This document shows, one piece after another, positions 21,948-34,225 of a stretch of 64,000 bases of DNA. The stretch is from Toxonevra muliebris. Lineage: Eukaryota > Arthropoda > Insecta > Diptera > Pallopteridae. A program made the position numbers and the translations under genes. The notes under the pieces were generated by a model. That model saw nothing but the letters and a program-made list of their open reading frames with translations, was not told the origin of the DNA and did no database searches. Numbering within the stretch: position 1 is the first letter of the stretch; each line of letters begins with the position of its first letter. The DNA is taken from assembly GCA_963691655.1 (NCBI GenBank), contig OY829329.1, positions 18,552,708 through 18,616,707 of the forward strand, written 5' to 3'.

Positions 21948-22349
21948 ACATACATATGTACATATTAAATAGTACATAGTTACGTATTTACATATCTGAT
22001 TATATACATAACTCAGCTATGTTTCCATTGCAGACTTATCATCAGCTTGGAATTTTATTGTTGCAGAGTTTTTGCACACATAAATAAGCAGCCAAAAATA
22101 AAAAACTTATTTTTAGTTTAGCGAAAAGTGTAATCGAAAATCAGAGAATTATACTATACACATAATTTGTTGTGTGTAAAATTTATTTAGGTTAGAAAAG
22201 ATATAAAAAAGGCCACTCTTTACTTATGCTTGGAGTTTTTGTAAAGTTACAATAAATTTAAATAATAAGTAGTTGTATAAAGGTTTTTATTCTTCAGCAA
22301 AATATTACTACGCAATTAATATCTGATTTCTCTTTATCAAAACGGTCGA
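21948..22349. other. Unassigned AT-rich stretch
   Basis: CATA-rich microsatellite at 21940-21965, then AT-rich sequence without features. Confidence 0.5.
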
Positions 22350-22479
22350 TCAAATTTGATATGAGAAATGTTACACGCTGCGATAAATATCAACTTTCGG
22401 TTATACAAATTGAAACTTTTGTATGTGAAAATACTACACGATAATATTTTTCCAGGCATTCCCCAAAAGGACACTTAAA

Positions 22480-23420
22480 CCCTAACCTTTACATAAGATA
22501 TAATCTCCTGAAGACTATACCTTTACATAGCTTCCGATTTGCCTATCAAAAGGGTAAATAAACAACAACTGCTGCACACAAGCTAGTGGAGCGGATCAAG
22601 AATGCGCTACAGTCAAAAGAAATTGCAATATGCCCTATTATGAAAAAGCTTTTGACAACGCGAGCTTCAAATCAATAGGCTAAGCCCTATCAAATATCAA
22701 AACTGACCGCTGTTTCATCAGATGGATCAGCTCGATGCTGAAATAACACGATATTACTGCCAATTTAGGTAGTAAGACAATAACAATAAACACAATAAAA
22801 GGATGCCCTCAGAATGGAGTCGTATCACTACTATTGTGGTCAATATTAGTAGATGATCTGTTAGTATGCCTAAAGACCAATGGTTACAAGGAAATTAGCT
22901 ACACAGATGATTTTCCAATTATTATAAACGACGAGCATGATGAAACCAAACCATAAGAGACCAAATGAAAAGTGCCCTTGATATAATATGGAGAGTCTGA
23001 GCATCAATCCTGCCAACACTGCGATAGTTCCATTTACAAGGCAACGTATTTTAAAAATTCCCATTGTATACATCAACAACATATATCTAGAAATACTTTT
23101 AGATAAAAAACTTACCTGGCTAACAAAAGCTTTATGGGGAATAAAACACCCCTAGGCAAGACTTGGGGCCTTACCTTAAAGATGATAACCTGGATCTACA
23201 AGCAGATGGTATGTCCTATTATCACCTGTAAAACAAGCATCTGGTGGACAAAAATGCTGTAAAAAGCAGCCCAAAATAAATTAACAAAAGCATTAAGGCT
23301 GAGATGCTTACTTGTCACGGGTGCAATGAGAACAACCCCAACACTGGGAATGGGCGCTTTGATAAACATGAAAACCTCAATAAAACATGTTATAATTATT
23401 CAATGATGATTTGAAGCTAT
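22480..23420 (+). pseudogene. Non-LTR retrotransposon RT relic
   Basis: Broken plus-strand frames cover much of a non-LTR reverse transcriptase: FAYQKGKSTTTAAHKLVERI (RT motif 2a region), YEKAFDNASF (catalytic AFD-like motif), GCPQNGVVSLLLWSILVDDLL, and YTDDF in place of YADD. Degraded LTW and VTGAMRT-TP segments follow near 23118 and 23315. Many stops and frameshifts. It resembles insect jockey/CR1-group elements; no endonuclease was found upstream. Confidence 0.75.
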
Positions 23421-24049
23421 AGTTATTAGCAGAATAGTTATTGCTAATTTTGAAACTTTCCCGCATGACCTGACTACTTTTAATAACACAGTCCCGCATG
23501 GTTTTAGATTATTGAAAACGAGCAATGGCTTTCTATATACATATAATTGTGCGCTGAATTCGAATTTGAATGCAGAATTTTGCTATGACGTCAGGTTTTC
23601 AAAGAATCTTAACCCAAATGTGCGATTAAGGTCGGTTTTGGCCATTTTCCACAGTCTAAATATAAAAAATAGAACTAGAATTTATCTACATTTTTTATTA
23701 GTTTCATTAAAAACTGGTAAAATTATTATTTTTTTATTAATTTGTACTCTGCTCAGGGTACCAGGGCTCAATACTCGGTACGGTCAAAAACAATTATAAG
23801 AAATATAAATATTTCTTTACGGCACCATCACTTGCAAGAAGCATTTTTTAATTCGGATTCGACAGCATAACACTGTAATTCCATTCGTTATTCAAAAAGC
23901 TCGTTCTAGCCCCCCCGCCCCCTATGAGGTTTTGTTCTATAAAAGTAGAACTTTTCGATCTGCTTTTCTCAAGGCTTCATAATAAAGTTTTATCAGCTAC
24001 CATTCGAATATTTTTTGTTGAGATGAGGCAAGTTAAAATTTAATTTTTT
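23421..24049. other. Unassigned stretch
   Basis: AT-rich, with a CCCCCCCGCCCCC run near 23911. The short ORF at 23512-23799 has no recognised homology. Confidence 0.4.
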
Positions 24050-25020
24050 TTTTTTATCAAAATAACCGTTCACGATTGGTCGTGACCATCGTCCATTTGT
24101 GTTCGCTATTTATCGAATTGTTCATAATTTCGAGCGTACGTTCTTTACAAAACGTTCACGTGTCAATAAGATAAAAAATAACCGCTCGAAGTGATGAAAA
24201 TATTGCTGCCGTTCAGGCAAAACTAGCTGAAGACCGGAATTTGTTCATCCCAAGGCGTTCTCTATATTTGGGACTTTCTATGAGTACAACTTGGTGTATT
24301 TGGAGAAAGAATTTAGGCTTACACACATAAAATGGTTCCAACTCAAAAACTGAAGTCATGGGGTCATCGTAAACGTCGTGAATTCGCTGATTTCACCTTA
24401 GGACAGCATGAAAATGATAACGATTTTTTTTTAAGAAAATCATCCTTACCAACGAGGTTCATTTTCATATCAATGTTTTGGTGAATAAGCAAAATTGTCG
24501 TTTCTGGGCTAAAGAAAATTTATAAGTTATTCACGAGCAATCTTTTAAATTCACAAAAACTGACTGTTTGATGAAGATTTTAGTCCGGTGGAGTCATCGG
24601 TCCATAATTTTTAGAAAATGAGGCTGGTGCCACCGTAACTGTCAATAAAAAACGGTTTTGGTAGATGTTAACTAACAGTTTATTGCTTGAGTTGGAAGAA
24701 GTTGCATTAACAACATCTGGTTTTAAAAATACGGGGCTATGTGCCACACAGCACGTCAAACAATTGACTTATTGGATGCAAAATTTGATGACTCGATAAT
24801 CTCAAGAAATTCTAATATCGAATGGTCACCAAGAAGTTCTGATTTAACACCATTGGACTAATTATTGTGAGGTTATTTGAAGTCATTAGTTTATAGAAAT
24901 AAGCCACACTCCCTTCGTGCATAAAAAGCCATCGGATTCATTTTAGCAAGAACAAGAGCTATGTACGCCATTTCAATGATGTTCTGTTCAGAACTTCATT
25001 GGTTGGATTGTTCTTCATAT
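24050..25020 (+). pseudogene. DD41D (rosa-type) mariner-like transposase relic
   Basis: Plus-strand fragments, with many stops and frameshifts, follow a rosa-family transposase: DENIAAVQAKLAEDRN (N-terminal domain), an altered catalytic region TNEVHFHINVLVNKQNC where the first D is N, then CHTARQTIDLLDAKF and SPRSSDLTPLD. The second catalytic D is replaced by Y (KYGAMCHTAR). Counting from that Y to the final D gives 41 residues. Inverted ends were not located, so boundaries are approximate. Confidence 0.75.
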
Positions 25021-28000
25021 TCAAAAAATAATATATTAATTTCCTTAACATTTAAAGTGTTTTTTTTTTTTAAAGAAATCATATCATGCTTAATGAAAAA
25101 CACTATATAAAAACGAAACTACTGTTTTTTTTTTACGTAGAATACGTCATTCGGTAAGGTAGGAATGTAAAATGGAGGACGAATTTTTATATACCTTTTT
25201 ATAGACTTTCAGTGTATCAATAAAATACTTTATGCTAATGCTAATGGATTTAAAATACCTCACTTAGTTTATTTAATTTATTTATTAACGAAATATCTCA
25301 GTTTTAATTCAGTTGGTCTTGCAAATTTTATGAACAAGTGATCGTAAAAAAATAAGTTATCAAATCTATCAGTTTCTATTACTGTTTGTTCTGTACAATT
25401 CATGTTGCTGTTGTAATAACTCAAACCATTGTTATTGCTATTATGAGCATATAAAAAAAACGGAAAATACGAGTCGAGTTCGTTGAAGCAAGCGAATGAA
25501 TCCATGAATTGTTGTAATTATAGAACACATGAGACGACACTGAGAGAGTCGACTTCGGGAGTAGAGTTTTTTTTTATATGGACGTATGGTGATCGGTCTC
25601 ATACAAATGAGCAGAGGCAGCGGCGTTGACGTCGGCTTTCTCAGTATCATCTCATATGCTCTGTTGTTGTAATTAATTGAGTTTAATATTTAATTCAGGA
25701 ATTGTCTTCATTAAATAAAAAAAAGTGCCTGGTTAATATTTAAATTGAAATATGCAAAAAAATCTCAAAATTAATTTTCATGCATAACAATACAAGTTTT
25801 ATTAGTAACAGTGTAATGTTGACAAGAAATGTATATAAAACCAAGTTAGCTAATTAATAAGAATTAAAAAAGATCTGTATTTTCTCTCACCAACGTAATT
25901 CTATTCCCTCGGCTAAACTGTGTGTTTTTTTATCTTAAAAAAAAAAAATTTAATTTCGCAGGCCTGTGCAATTCTTCAAACGAGGCAATTCCCCACCTCT
26001 CCCTTTCTTGATCTTGTAAAAAAAAACACCGGGTGCCAACATCTGAGTGAATTAAATACCAGTGGTTATAATTTTCTATGCAGAAATAAAGAATTATTGA
26101 ATCAAACATTATTTTTCTACAATTATTATCATTAATAAAAACTTTCGTTCTGCCTTAACTATGCATAGTTTAAATGCGCCAGAAAGAACAACAATGGAAA
26201 AAAATCTGATAAAATTTTAATAATTAAAAAAAAAACTAACATACAAATATAGTGGGAGGCAGGCAGTACTAAAAAAGCTTAACTCAACTTAAAAAATATA
26301 ATGTAAAAAATGAAATAATTATAAGAAAAAAACATTTCACGAAATTCCCTCACACCCTTTTATTAAATCGATACACCATTACTTAGATTGTGAGCGGCGA
26401 ATATAGTTTGACGAAATGTCCTTGCCAATAATTTTTAATGATATTTTGATATATTGCAAAAATCACAAAAATAAAAAAACGGTTCAAATGTGATGGGGTA
26501 GGCAAAGGACTACTATAAATACTAGATATGTGTGTGTGTGTGTGTCTTTAGCCCAGCTCCTTGCTTTCTTGTATCATAACGCTAACGGTTTAGTAAGTAT
26601 TCACTCGCTCACCTGTGTCTAAACAAATACCCATTATCCATTCGGTGGCCAGTATAGCGGAATCAGTGCTAATTTTTGCGTTTCCGTTTCCGTTTTGCTG
26701 ATTTTATTGGTTTGTATTAGTTTTTAAAATATATATGTATGTATATGTTTTTTTTTTTGTGTTGAAATGCTTTTTTTCTACTTTACGTTGTTGTTTTTTT
26801 TTTTGCGTTATTCTTGTTGCTGTTTTTTAATGTGAAAATTGGTAAATTCAATATTGAAGAAAATTTAGAAAAAATACTGTAATTTTCTTTACATTATTTA
26901 TTAAACTGTGACGGCGTCTAAATAATACATAGGTACGTAACTATTTGTTTTCTAATAACAAATTGCGATAGTATCTGAAATTTACGTTAGCGTAGAACAC
27001 ACGCAACAACATTTTTCTTTACATACATACGTTTTTCAAAAAAAAATTTTTTTCTGGCACATTTTTTTTAAATTTTGTTCACTTTTATAATTCAATTTTA
27101 TTATTTAATTTATAGAATTATTTTTATTTTGCGTTAATTTTTTAACAACAAAATTTTTTTATTTGTTGTTTTTTTTTTTTTTTCAATTTCAATTCTAAGC
27201 AATAATTTCACATACTGCCGTAATCGAATATGAAACAACGTACTCGCTTATAGTATATTAACATATGTATGTATGTGTAAATAGTATTTTAATAGTATAG
27301 TTGAAGAAAATTTTATATATTATTTTTTTTTTTTATTATTTTCTCCTTTTTTATTTTTTTTATACTTTTATCTCAGGATCACATAATTTATGTCACTGAG
27401 ACACTGAGCGTTTGTTATATTTAATTTTTTCTTGCTTTCCGTAGTGCGTTTATTATGTCCAACGTTCGAAACGAAACTGAATTTGAACAATGACAAATGA
27501 CGGAGTTTTTAACTTTCCGGTTATATTAGCGGCTAAAAGGCACAACCAACACAACACACATTACCAAAGTATATAGCCAAGGCACGGCAGTTGTTGTAGC
27601 AGCAGCAAGCAGCAGGCAGCACTGCATTTCCAATTAATGAATTTTTTATGAATTCTAGCAGTTCTCTCTTCATTCAGTTTAGTTTAGTTCCCACATACCA
27701 CAAACAATAATACTCATAGTTGGTTCTATGTACAGATATTGGCGCGAATGACGCCCTGTCCAGCCCTGTCCTACCTTATCATAAACCATAATGCACCACT
27801 ACTACAACTATTACTGCTACTACATTTGTAATTAGTATTTGGGTATCTGTGGCAATGCAACCACACTGTCATACATACATACATATATATATATACACAT
27901 ACATCGTTATACTTACGCGTGCTGGTTCTCTGTTTATTTACCCCAAACAAAGTTTTGTTTTATTTGTTGTTGCTATATTTTATACATACTTACATTAATA

Positions 28001-28199
28001 CATATGTATGTAGGTATAGTAGATACAGTGTTATTATTGTTGTTATTAGTTTGCAAGAAGCATGAGTTCGATGTTCTCATTGACTCGCAGGTGTTTTGAT
28101 TCGATTCACCGTAAAAAGACACCGAAAAAAATCTGGTTTTTATAACGAGTATAGTAAGTACCCAAGTCCCGTACTGGTTCTCAACCTCATGCTAGTATA
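25021..28199. other. Very AT-rich region with microsatellites; no gene seen
   Basis: Poly-T and poly-A tracts, a (TG)n run near 26531, CATA/TATA runs near 26730 and 27880, and GTT/TTG trinucleotide runs. A hairpin-like pair near 25524-25550 (GAGACGACACTGAGAGAGTCGAC) and 25631-25655 (inverse of GAGATGATACTGAGAAAGCCGAC) may be a miniature element related to the repeat at 17630-18140. No coding exon is supported. Confidence 0.5.
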
Positions 28200-30084
28200 A
28201 GGAGTGCGCACGAAAAAATTGTAACATAAAAAAAACCAAAAAACCGATGTCCAGACCAAAAATCAGATCGAAATTCCGACTCAAAGTAGTCAAAAAATAT
28301 GACAAAAGATCAAACTGAAATTCAGATCAAAATTCTGCCCAAAAGTAAACCGAAAATTAGATCAAAATTTACACCAAAAATTAAACCGAAATTCCGACAA
28401 AAGCTAACAAAAAATTGCGCAAAAAATCAAACTCGAATCAGAAATCGTAGCAGAACTTCAAAATAAGTCTTAAATCAAACCAAAAATTAGACCGACATTT
28501 AGATAAAAATTTAATCCCATAGTCAGACTATAAATCAATCAATCCGAATTCATATAAAAAATCTGACCGGAATTCAGACCAAAAATTCAAACAAATTCAG
28601 ACCAAGTAAAAAATTTGACCAAAAATAAGATAGATAAAAAAATCTACCCAAAAGTAGACCAAGTTCAGAACAAAAATCTGATCAGGACTAAAACCATAAT
28701 TCAGATCAAAAATAAGTTGAAAGTCAGATAAAAAATCAGGCCGATATTTAGACCAAAATTTAGACCCAAAGCCAGATCAAAAATTAATCCCAATTCATAC
28801 CAAAAATCTGTCCGAAATTCAAACTAAAAACCAAACTAAAAGTGGTCAAGAAATTAAACTTAAATTCATACCTAAAATCGGATGAAAACTCAGCCTTAAA
28901 GTAGACCAATGATTAGGTTAAGAACTCAGACCAAAAATAAATCTAAATTCAGATCAAAAATTAGTTTAAAGTCAGACCACAATTTAGGTATAAAGTCATA
29001 CAAAAATTTAGTCCTAAAGTCAGACCAAAATTAAGTCTTAAAATCAGACCAAAATTTAGTCCTAAGGTCAGACCAAAATTTAGTCCGAATTTAGATTAAA
29101 AAACAGACGATTAGCAAATTTTCCAAAAGTAAGGCATTTATAAATTGGCCCTAAACCTGGCTGCAACCTAACCTCAATACCTCACAATCTTCCCTCTCTG
29201 AATCCACTACTGCTTCATTTCATGTGCTTATTCAACTTTACTCTGCATCGTGCAGTCCCATAACACAGAAGTGGGCAAGCAAGTATATATCTCCTTTTTC
29301 TGCAGACTAACATTGAAATAATTTTTTTTTATACAATTTTTTTAAGTTTGATTTTTACATTATCATTATTAACCAATAATTTTTGTTTTCTTTTTTCTTT
29401 CAGGTGAGTTCGTGTAAAAGTTTTAAAACTTTTTTTGTATTATGTTGAAAAAGGTAAACTAACGAGTATTTGTTAACAAAAGATTTTATTTTAAATTACT
29501 TGGATTTTGGTTTTTTGGGTTCTCTACTTTTCTGTCACATTTCCCCGCTAATCCGCTACATAAAAGTCGTTGACAGGAAGCTCCGAAAAGTCCGCCAATG
29601 TATATGTTTCATCATCCCTGATGCAACACTGAAATTTGTTACAAAGATTCCCTGCAATTTCTTTGTTCTGTTTCTTGCGTCAGTGTTTTTCATAGCATTC
29701 CGATCCTGGACTTTCTGAAGTTTATACGATTTAAGGCCAACTTCCCTTTCAGGGAACTGCATTTTTGAAATACTTTTCTGCCCGAAGCATTCTGGATTTC
29801 TATGAAAAATGTACTTCACACGTTTAGCTCTGTGTAGGTCTCCCGATCCTTTCTGCCAGATCCCACCCGGCTAACAGTTTAACAGGACACTCTAACAGTT
29901 TTGGCAATTTTTAAGTGACTCCATTTTGGATTTTGTTTTTTTTTTCGGAAATGGAAATAATTTTTTTTGGTTTCATCTTCCATTAAAATCAAAGACGATG
30001 ATATGCTATTTTTTTATCGGTCGGATACTTCTAACAAATGTAGAAAGTAAAAAACTATGTCCCAATTTGTTCGTGCACACTCTT
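28200..30084 (-). mobile_element. DD37E-type transposon relic 2, carrying a tandem array
   Basis: Ends read AGGAGTGCGCACGA (left) and AAGAGTGTGCACGA (right, inward), 12 of 14 matching, flanked by TA at 28198-28199 and 30085-30086. At about 29470-29960, minus strand, are pieces of the same transposase family as 55147-56054: PEREVGLKSYKLQKVQDRNAM..., TKKLQGIFVTNFSVA and fragments of the DETY region. The central/C-terminal coding part is replaced by a repeat array (28230-29110) and about 350 bp of other sequence. Confidence 0.7.
28230..29110 (+). repeat. Degenerate AGACCAAAATTC minisatellite array
   Basis: Words such as CAGACCAAAA, AGACCAAAATT and AAATTCAGACC recur every 11-18 bases with heavy divergence, all in one orientation. 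Full of stops in all frames. Related arrays, all in this orientation, lie at 36690-37610 and 45755-47835. Confidence 0.85.
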
Positions 30085-30086
30085 TA

Positions 30087-30679
30087 GTAAGGGAAGTGTG
30101 TGTAAGTTGGACATAGTTTTCTCTGACCTCAAAAAATTAATTTTTTTCTACTAAGGCTGTCAATTCAGTGACTAGATATGATGGGCTATAGTTTGAAATC
30201 ACGAATCTTTGGTTTTTTTTTTGCCTGAAATGAATAATCATGTAATGTCAAGAACAGGGCTGAAAATTGTAAATAGAAAACTAACTTGAAAGAGCTGCCT
30301 TTGATAATTCTGCTGCATCTCTTCTAAATAAAAACATACAATCGGACAGTTCCTTTGAGTATAAGTCTTAATTAAGTAAGGTGTAACTAATTTAATCTGG
30401 AATCACAAATCCTTGAAAGAAAATTTACTGCTAATATTTGTAAGAGTAAAGTCTCTAAGCTATCCTCACAAAAAATCCTACTTCAATTATTTGTACAGAC
30501 TATTTCAAGCCTTTTAAAAACTCGCTCGTCTGGGTTATAATGGTGAAATATGCCGATAGTTTTTTAAATGGACTAACTCAGGTTCTCACAGAATGAATAT
30601 GAAAATGAAGTTCTGTCGCTTCTCTTTCTTCATATAGACATTTTAAACAGTTTAAACTAACCTCAATCTAATAGTGCGT
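30087..30679. other. Unassigned AT-rich stretch
   Basis: No gene or repeat end was recognised. Confidence 0.45.
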
Positions 30680-30689
30680 CATATCACAG

Positions 30690-31660
30690 ATAGGTGTAAG
30701 ATCGCTATTTTTAACGACAGCCAGGCGGCAATAAAAAAAAATGCAGTGAAGTACTGATCGAACTGAATCGGCATGCTGTCATCACAGAAACATTGAAAGG
30801 AATGAAAAAGCTGATGAACTAGTGCGCTCAGAAGCTCCTCTTGACAAATCTTTAGGCATACCGGTTTTAGTCGCCCTGGGAACCGTCAAAAGAAGCATAT
30901 ACCTGCAAAACCTCTGACGAACTCAACGTTATTCAGCAACTTATGCCTTTAGATTTATACGTCAAAGTGTGAGTGTTTAGTAGTGCAGTTAGACTCAGAG
31001 AGTCAGGATCTCTATTTCATATGGACACAGTAATTTAATCAATGTCCTACCGGCAGTCCTGGTACCGCAAACAACCGATTATATCATTCTAAAACTTTGT
31101 TTTGATGAGTCAAACTTGAAAATTTTATTTCCTTCGAGACACGATTGGGTTGATGGGGCATTTGTAATCGATTATGATTATACTTTTTATATGGACGGTT
31201 CAAAAATGGACTGAGGAGTTGGTGCTAGTGTCTTTTCGTAACCCTGAGACCTATCTAGTTTTTTTCCGTTTACCAGACCCGTCTAGCGTGTTCCAGGCGA
31301 AAGTATTCGCTATTTTACAAGCTAGTAGAGCAATTTTGAACAATGCACCGAAAGAGAAAAACATAGTAATTCTTTTTGTAAACCAATCCGTGTTCAAAGT
31401 CATGATCTCAGGAATTTCCAAATCTTGATGGGAAGTGCAAGAGGGAACTTGTCAGACTATCATTTGGGTACCTGGACATAGGAACATTGGTGGAAATGAG
31501 AATGCTGATGCTCTGGCTAGCCATTGTTCTTCGCTGAACATCTCTCCAGCCGGAACAGGTTCTACCTCCATTAAATATCGATAGGGGAGACATTTTCTTC
31601 CAACAATTCGACTTCAGATGGAGAGGTTTCATAACTTGCGCCACATCAAGAACGATGTGG
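30690..31660 (+). pseudogene. Non-LTR retrotransposon RNase H relics
   Basis: Plus-strand fragments of RNase H domains. Near 30705 a degraded IFNDSQAAIK is followed by a PLDKSLGIPV-like segment in other frames. From 31174 there is MDGSKMD, SSVFQAKVFAILQASRAIL, an altered F(V)NQSVFKVMISGISKS and, after a frameshift, IWVPGHRNIGGNENADALA. The D-E-D-H/D order of RNase H (D in DGS, E replaced by K in FQAKV, D lost in NQS, H in GHR) shows that key acidic residues are mutated. This is the tail of a jockey-like ORF2. Confidence 0.7.
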
Positions 31661-31664
31661 CCCC

Positions 31665-31880
31665 AATATACTTACTTACTTACTTAATTGGCTCTACAAC
31701 CGATGATCGGTCTTGGCCGCCTGTAAAAAGCCTCGCCAGTCGCTTCTGCAATGCGCGCGCCGGCGCCAGTAAGTAAGGCCAAGTGCAGTCAGGTCCCCCT
31801 GTACCTGGAGATTAGGAGATCGTTGGAAAACCTTTGGCAAACCTTTCCTATGCAGCATAAGATAGGCTGCTAATGTCAAC
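31665..31880 (-). mobile_element. Retroelement 3' fragment with TTAC-repeat end
   Basis: It begins with TTACTTACTTACTTAATTGGC on the plus strand, a tetranucleotide tail typical of the 3' end of an abundant fly non-LTR element read on the minus strand, followed by about 200 bp of GC-richer sequence. The minus frame from 31879 includes SDWRGFLQAAKTDHRL. Short, 5'-truncated insertion. Confidence 0.55.
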
Positions 31881-32109
31881 CTTCAGCTTTCAGTTGAGGT
31901 TTTGTGATTTGACTAAATGGTTTGTGGAGATCTAACGCACTGGAATAACTAGAAAGCTTTGCTTTAGACTTAACCATCGAGATAGTGGTATCAAAGAGGA
32001 GTTATTGTGCTAATTGATTTTCTTCGGGTAATCGGAGGAGGAACCTACCAACCTAGCATGTACCTGTACTTCGAATCGAGACGACGTTTAAACCAAAAGC
32101 TATACTATA

Positions 32110-33397
32110 CAGGGTGACAATTGTAAAGTGACGCAAGTTTAATACTCTGCAGCAAGCTTTGCCATTTACCGTTACTTTAATTTAAAAAGCAAAATCATTC
32201 ATCATTGGCTTTGCTTTTAATTCCATTTGAATTTTTGTTATTTCATTTTGAAATTTCCATAAAAATGAACAAGGAAAATATTCGTCGGGAAATTATGAAA
32301 TTTCATTTGGCAAATTATAGTAGCCGTCAAATTGCAAAGGCTTTAAATTTGTCAAGTCGTACGGTAGACCGAGCTATTATTCGATATAATGAAACTGGTG
32401 GTTTTGGAGATAGAGACCGGGGAAAATTTTCAACAGTTGCCACTACTGGTTTAACAGAAAATATTCGTAAACGAATCAAGCGAAATCCAAGGCGCTCAAT
32501 GAGAAAAATCGCTAAGGAAGTGGGAGTAAACCGTGAAACAGTGCGAATCATTGCAAAATCAAAGCTTAATCTTAAGCCGTACAAGCTCCGAAAAGCTCAA
32601 GATCTGACACAAAAAAAGAAAGATTTGCGACTGCAAAGATGCAAGGCGTTGCTACGCTCCTCCGTGTTAAAAAATGTTGAAAATATCTTATTTACAGATG
32701 AAAAAATTTTCACGGTTGAACAACATTTCAATGCGCAAAATGACCGAATGTGGCTAACATCATCATCGCAACAAAATAGGACTGTTGGCCGAGCTCAAAA
32801 GCCAGCTTCCGTTATGGTATGGGCTGGAGTTTCCGCTAATGCCAGAACCCCTCTAATATTCGTTGAAGAGGGTGTTAAAATTGACCAGGTTGTTTATCGG
32901 AGCATTTTAAATGAACATGTTCTTCCCTGGGCCCAAGATACATTTGGAAATGAAAACTGGACTTTCCAGCAAGATTCTGCACCTTCCCACATGGCAAAAT
33001 TAACGCAAACATGGATAAAAGACAATTTTTCTGAATTCATAACATCTCAAGAATGGCCACCATACTCCCCAGACTTGAATCCAATGGACTAGTCTATTTG
33101 GAGTATTTTAGAGAGTAAGGCTTGTGAATCTCAACACCACAGTCTGGAGTCGCTGACAAATTCATTAGAGAAAGCCTGGACTGAAATTGAGCAGGAAGTC
33201 CTGCGGCGAACAGTCCTACGATTTCCGGATCGATTGAAGGCATGTGTGCAGGCTAAAGGAGGTTATATTGAATGAGGTGGGGTTCAAATGAATGCTTATA
33301 TATTCAGCAATGTTAACACTTAATTGTACTTAATGGAAGTACGTCCTTTTGAAAATAACTGCTGAAATGTGTGCATCACCTTACGATTGTCACCCTG
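32110..33397 (+). mobile_element. maT-type (DD37D) transposon, copy 2
   Basis: It has the same inverted ends as 19900-21184 (CAGGGTGACAATTGTAAAGT at the left), is flanked by TA at 32108-32109 and 33398-33399, and is 1288 bp long. It is inverted relative to copy 1 and nearly identical over its whole length, so both insertions are fairly recent. Confidence 0.95.
32265..33275 (+). pseudogene. maT transposase with one nonsense codon (copy 2)
   Basis: The ATG at 32265 opens MNKENIRREIMKF; the TGA at 33273-33275 would end a 336-codon frame. The frame is intact through the two helix-turn-helix domains, the first catalytic D in FTDEKIF, MVWAGVSANARTP, the second D in FQQDSAPSH and the third in SPDLNPMD. 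There a TAG at 33090-33092 replaces the tyrosine codon present in copy 1, directly after the last catalytic residue. The remaining 60 codons are open and end ACVQAKGGYIE. A truncated product would keep the DDD triad but lose its C-terminal part. Confidence 0.95.
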
Positions 33398-33399
33398 TA

Positions 33400-34223
33400 T
33401 ACAAAGAACTTTCCATGCTCTTCATCCTTTCTATGAATCCGATTTCTAATAAACAAAATATTTCACAGTGTACGATACTAGTATGTGGACGTATGTTTAT
33501 TGACCAACGAAATTCTGAACTGCGGTCTAGAGGAATGGGTTAACCTGCTTTTAGTTTGTTATTTATTTATTCTTTTTTGTTTTTTTTTTTTTCGTTACTT
33601 CTGGAAAGTCACTATTTTCTTCATAAGTATTAATTCGTCATCACGTGTTCGACTTATTCGATTTCTCTCAATATTACTGAGAGAGTGACAATGTGTCTGA
33701 TTATGAGTTACATACTTACATATGTAAATACATACATGTGTGGAATTCAAAGAGGAATGGAACCTACATACTGGGTTTTTCAATTTCAAGTTGACCCTCT
33801 CTATATACTACATACATACTTACAAATGATTATATATTATAAAAAAAACCCAAAAAACAAAAACATATGCAAAGAAGGTCCTTTGTTATATGTTCATTCA
33901 CTATGTGAACGAACTGAAGGATTTCAATGTTGTTCGACCACACACACACAAATATGAGTTGTGTATGTTTGTATATAAAAAAAAAAATGGTGGTTGATAT
34001 AATTTCATTAAGGTTTTTTCATTTTCAGTACATTTTATTCATAATGTTTACTTTTGGGAAAAACTTGTAGCTTCTTTGTACATTTACCTAGTAAATATGT
34101 ATGTATATGTGTGTTTCTATGCATGCAATTCTGAATGTTTAATTAAAATATATTAACTATCCGATCCTTAATTGAATCGTTGATACATTTTTAGTTGCAC
34201 TGTAGTTAAGGTAACTACATACA
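33400..34223. other. Unassigned AT-rich stretch
   Basis: Contains CATA and CA microsatellites (33715-33740, 33941-33950) and a GTATAT run. No gene recognised. Confidence 0.5.
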
Positions 34224-34225
34224 TA

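Noticed and set aside
23512..23799. 95-codon plus-strand ORF as a host gene
   Set aside because: No recognisable domain; it lies just after a retroelement relic in AT-rich sequence and lacks splice or start support.
28230..29110. CRISPR-like array
   Set aside because: The repeats are short, highly degenerate, without uniform spacers, and the genome is an insect's. It is a minisatellite.
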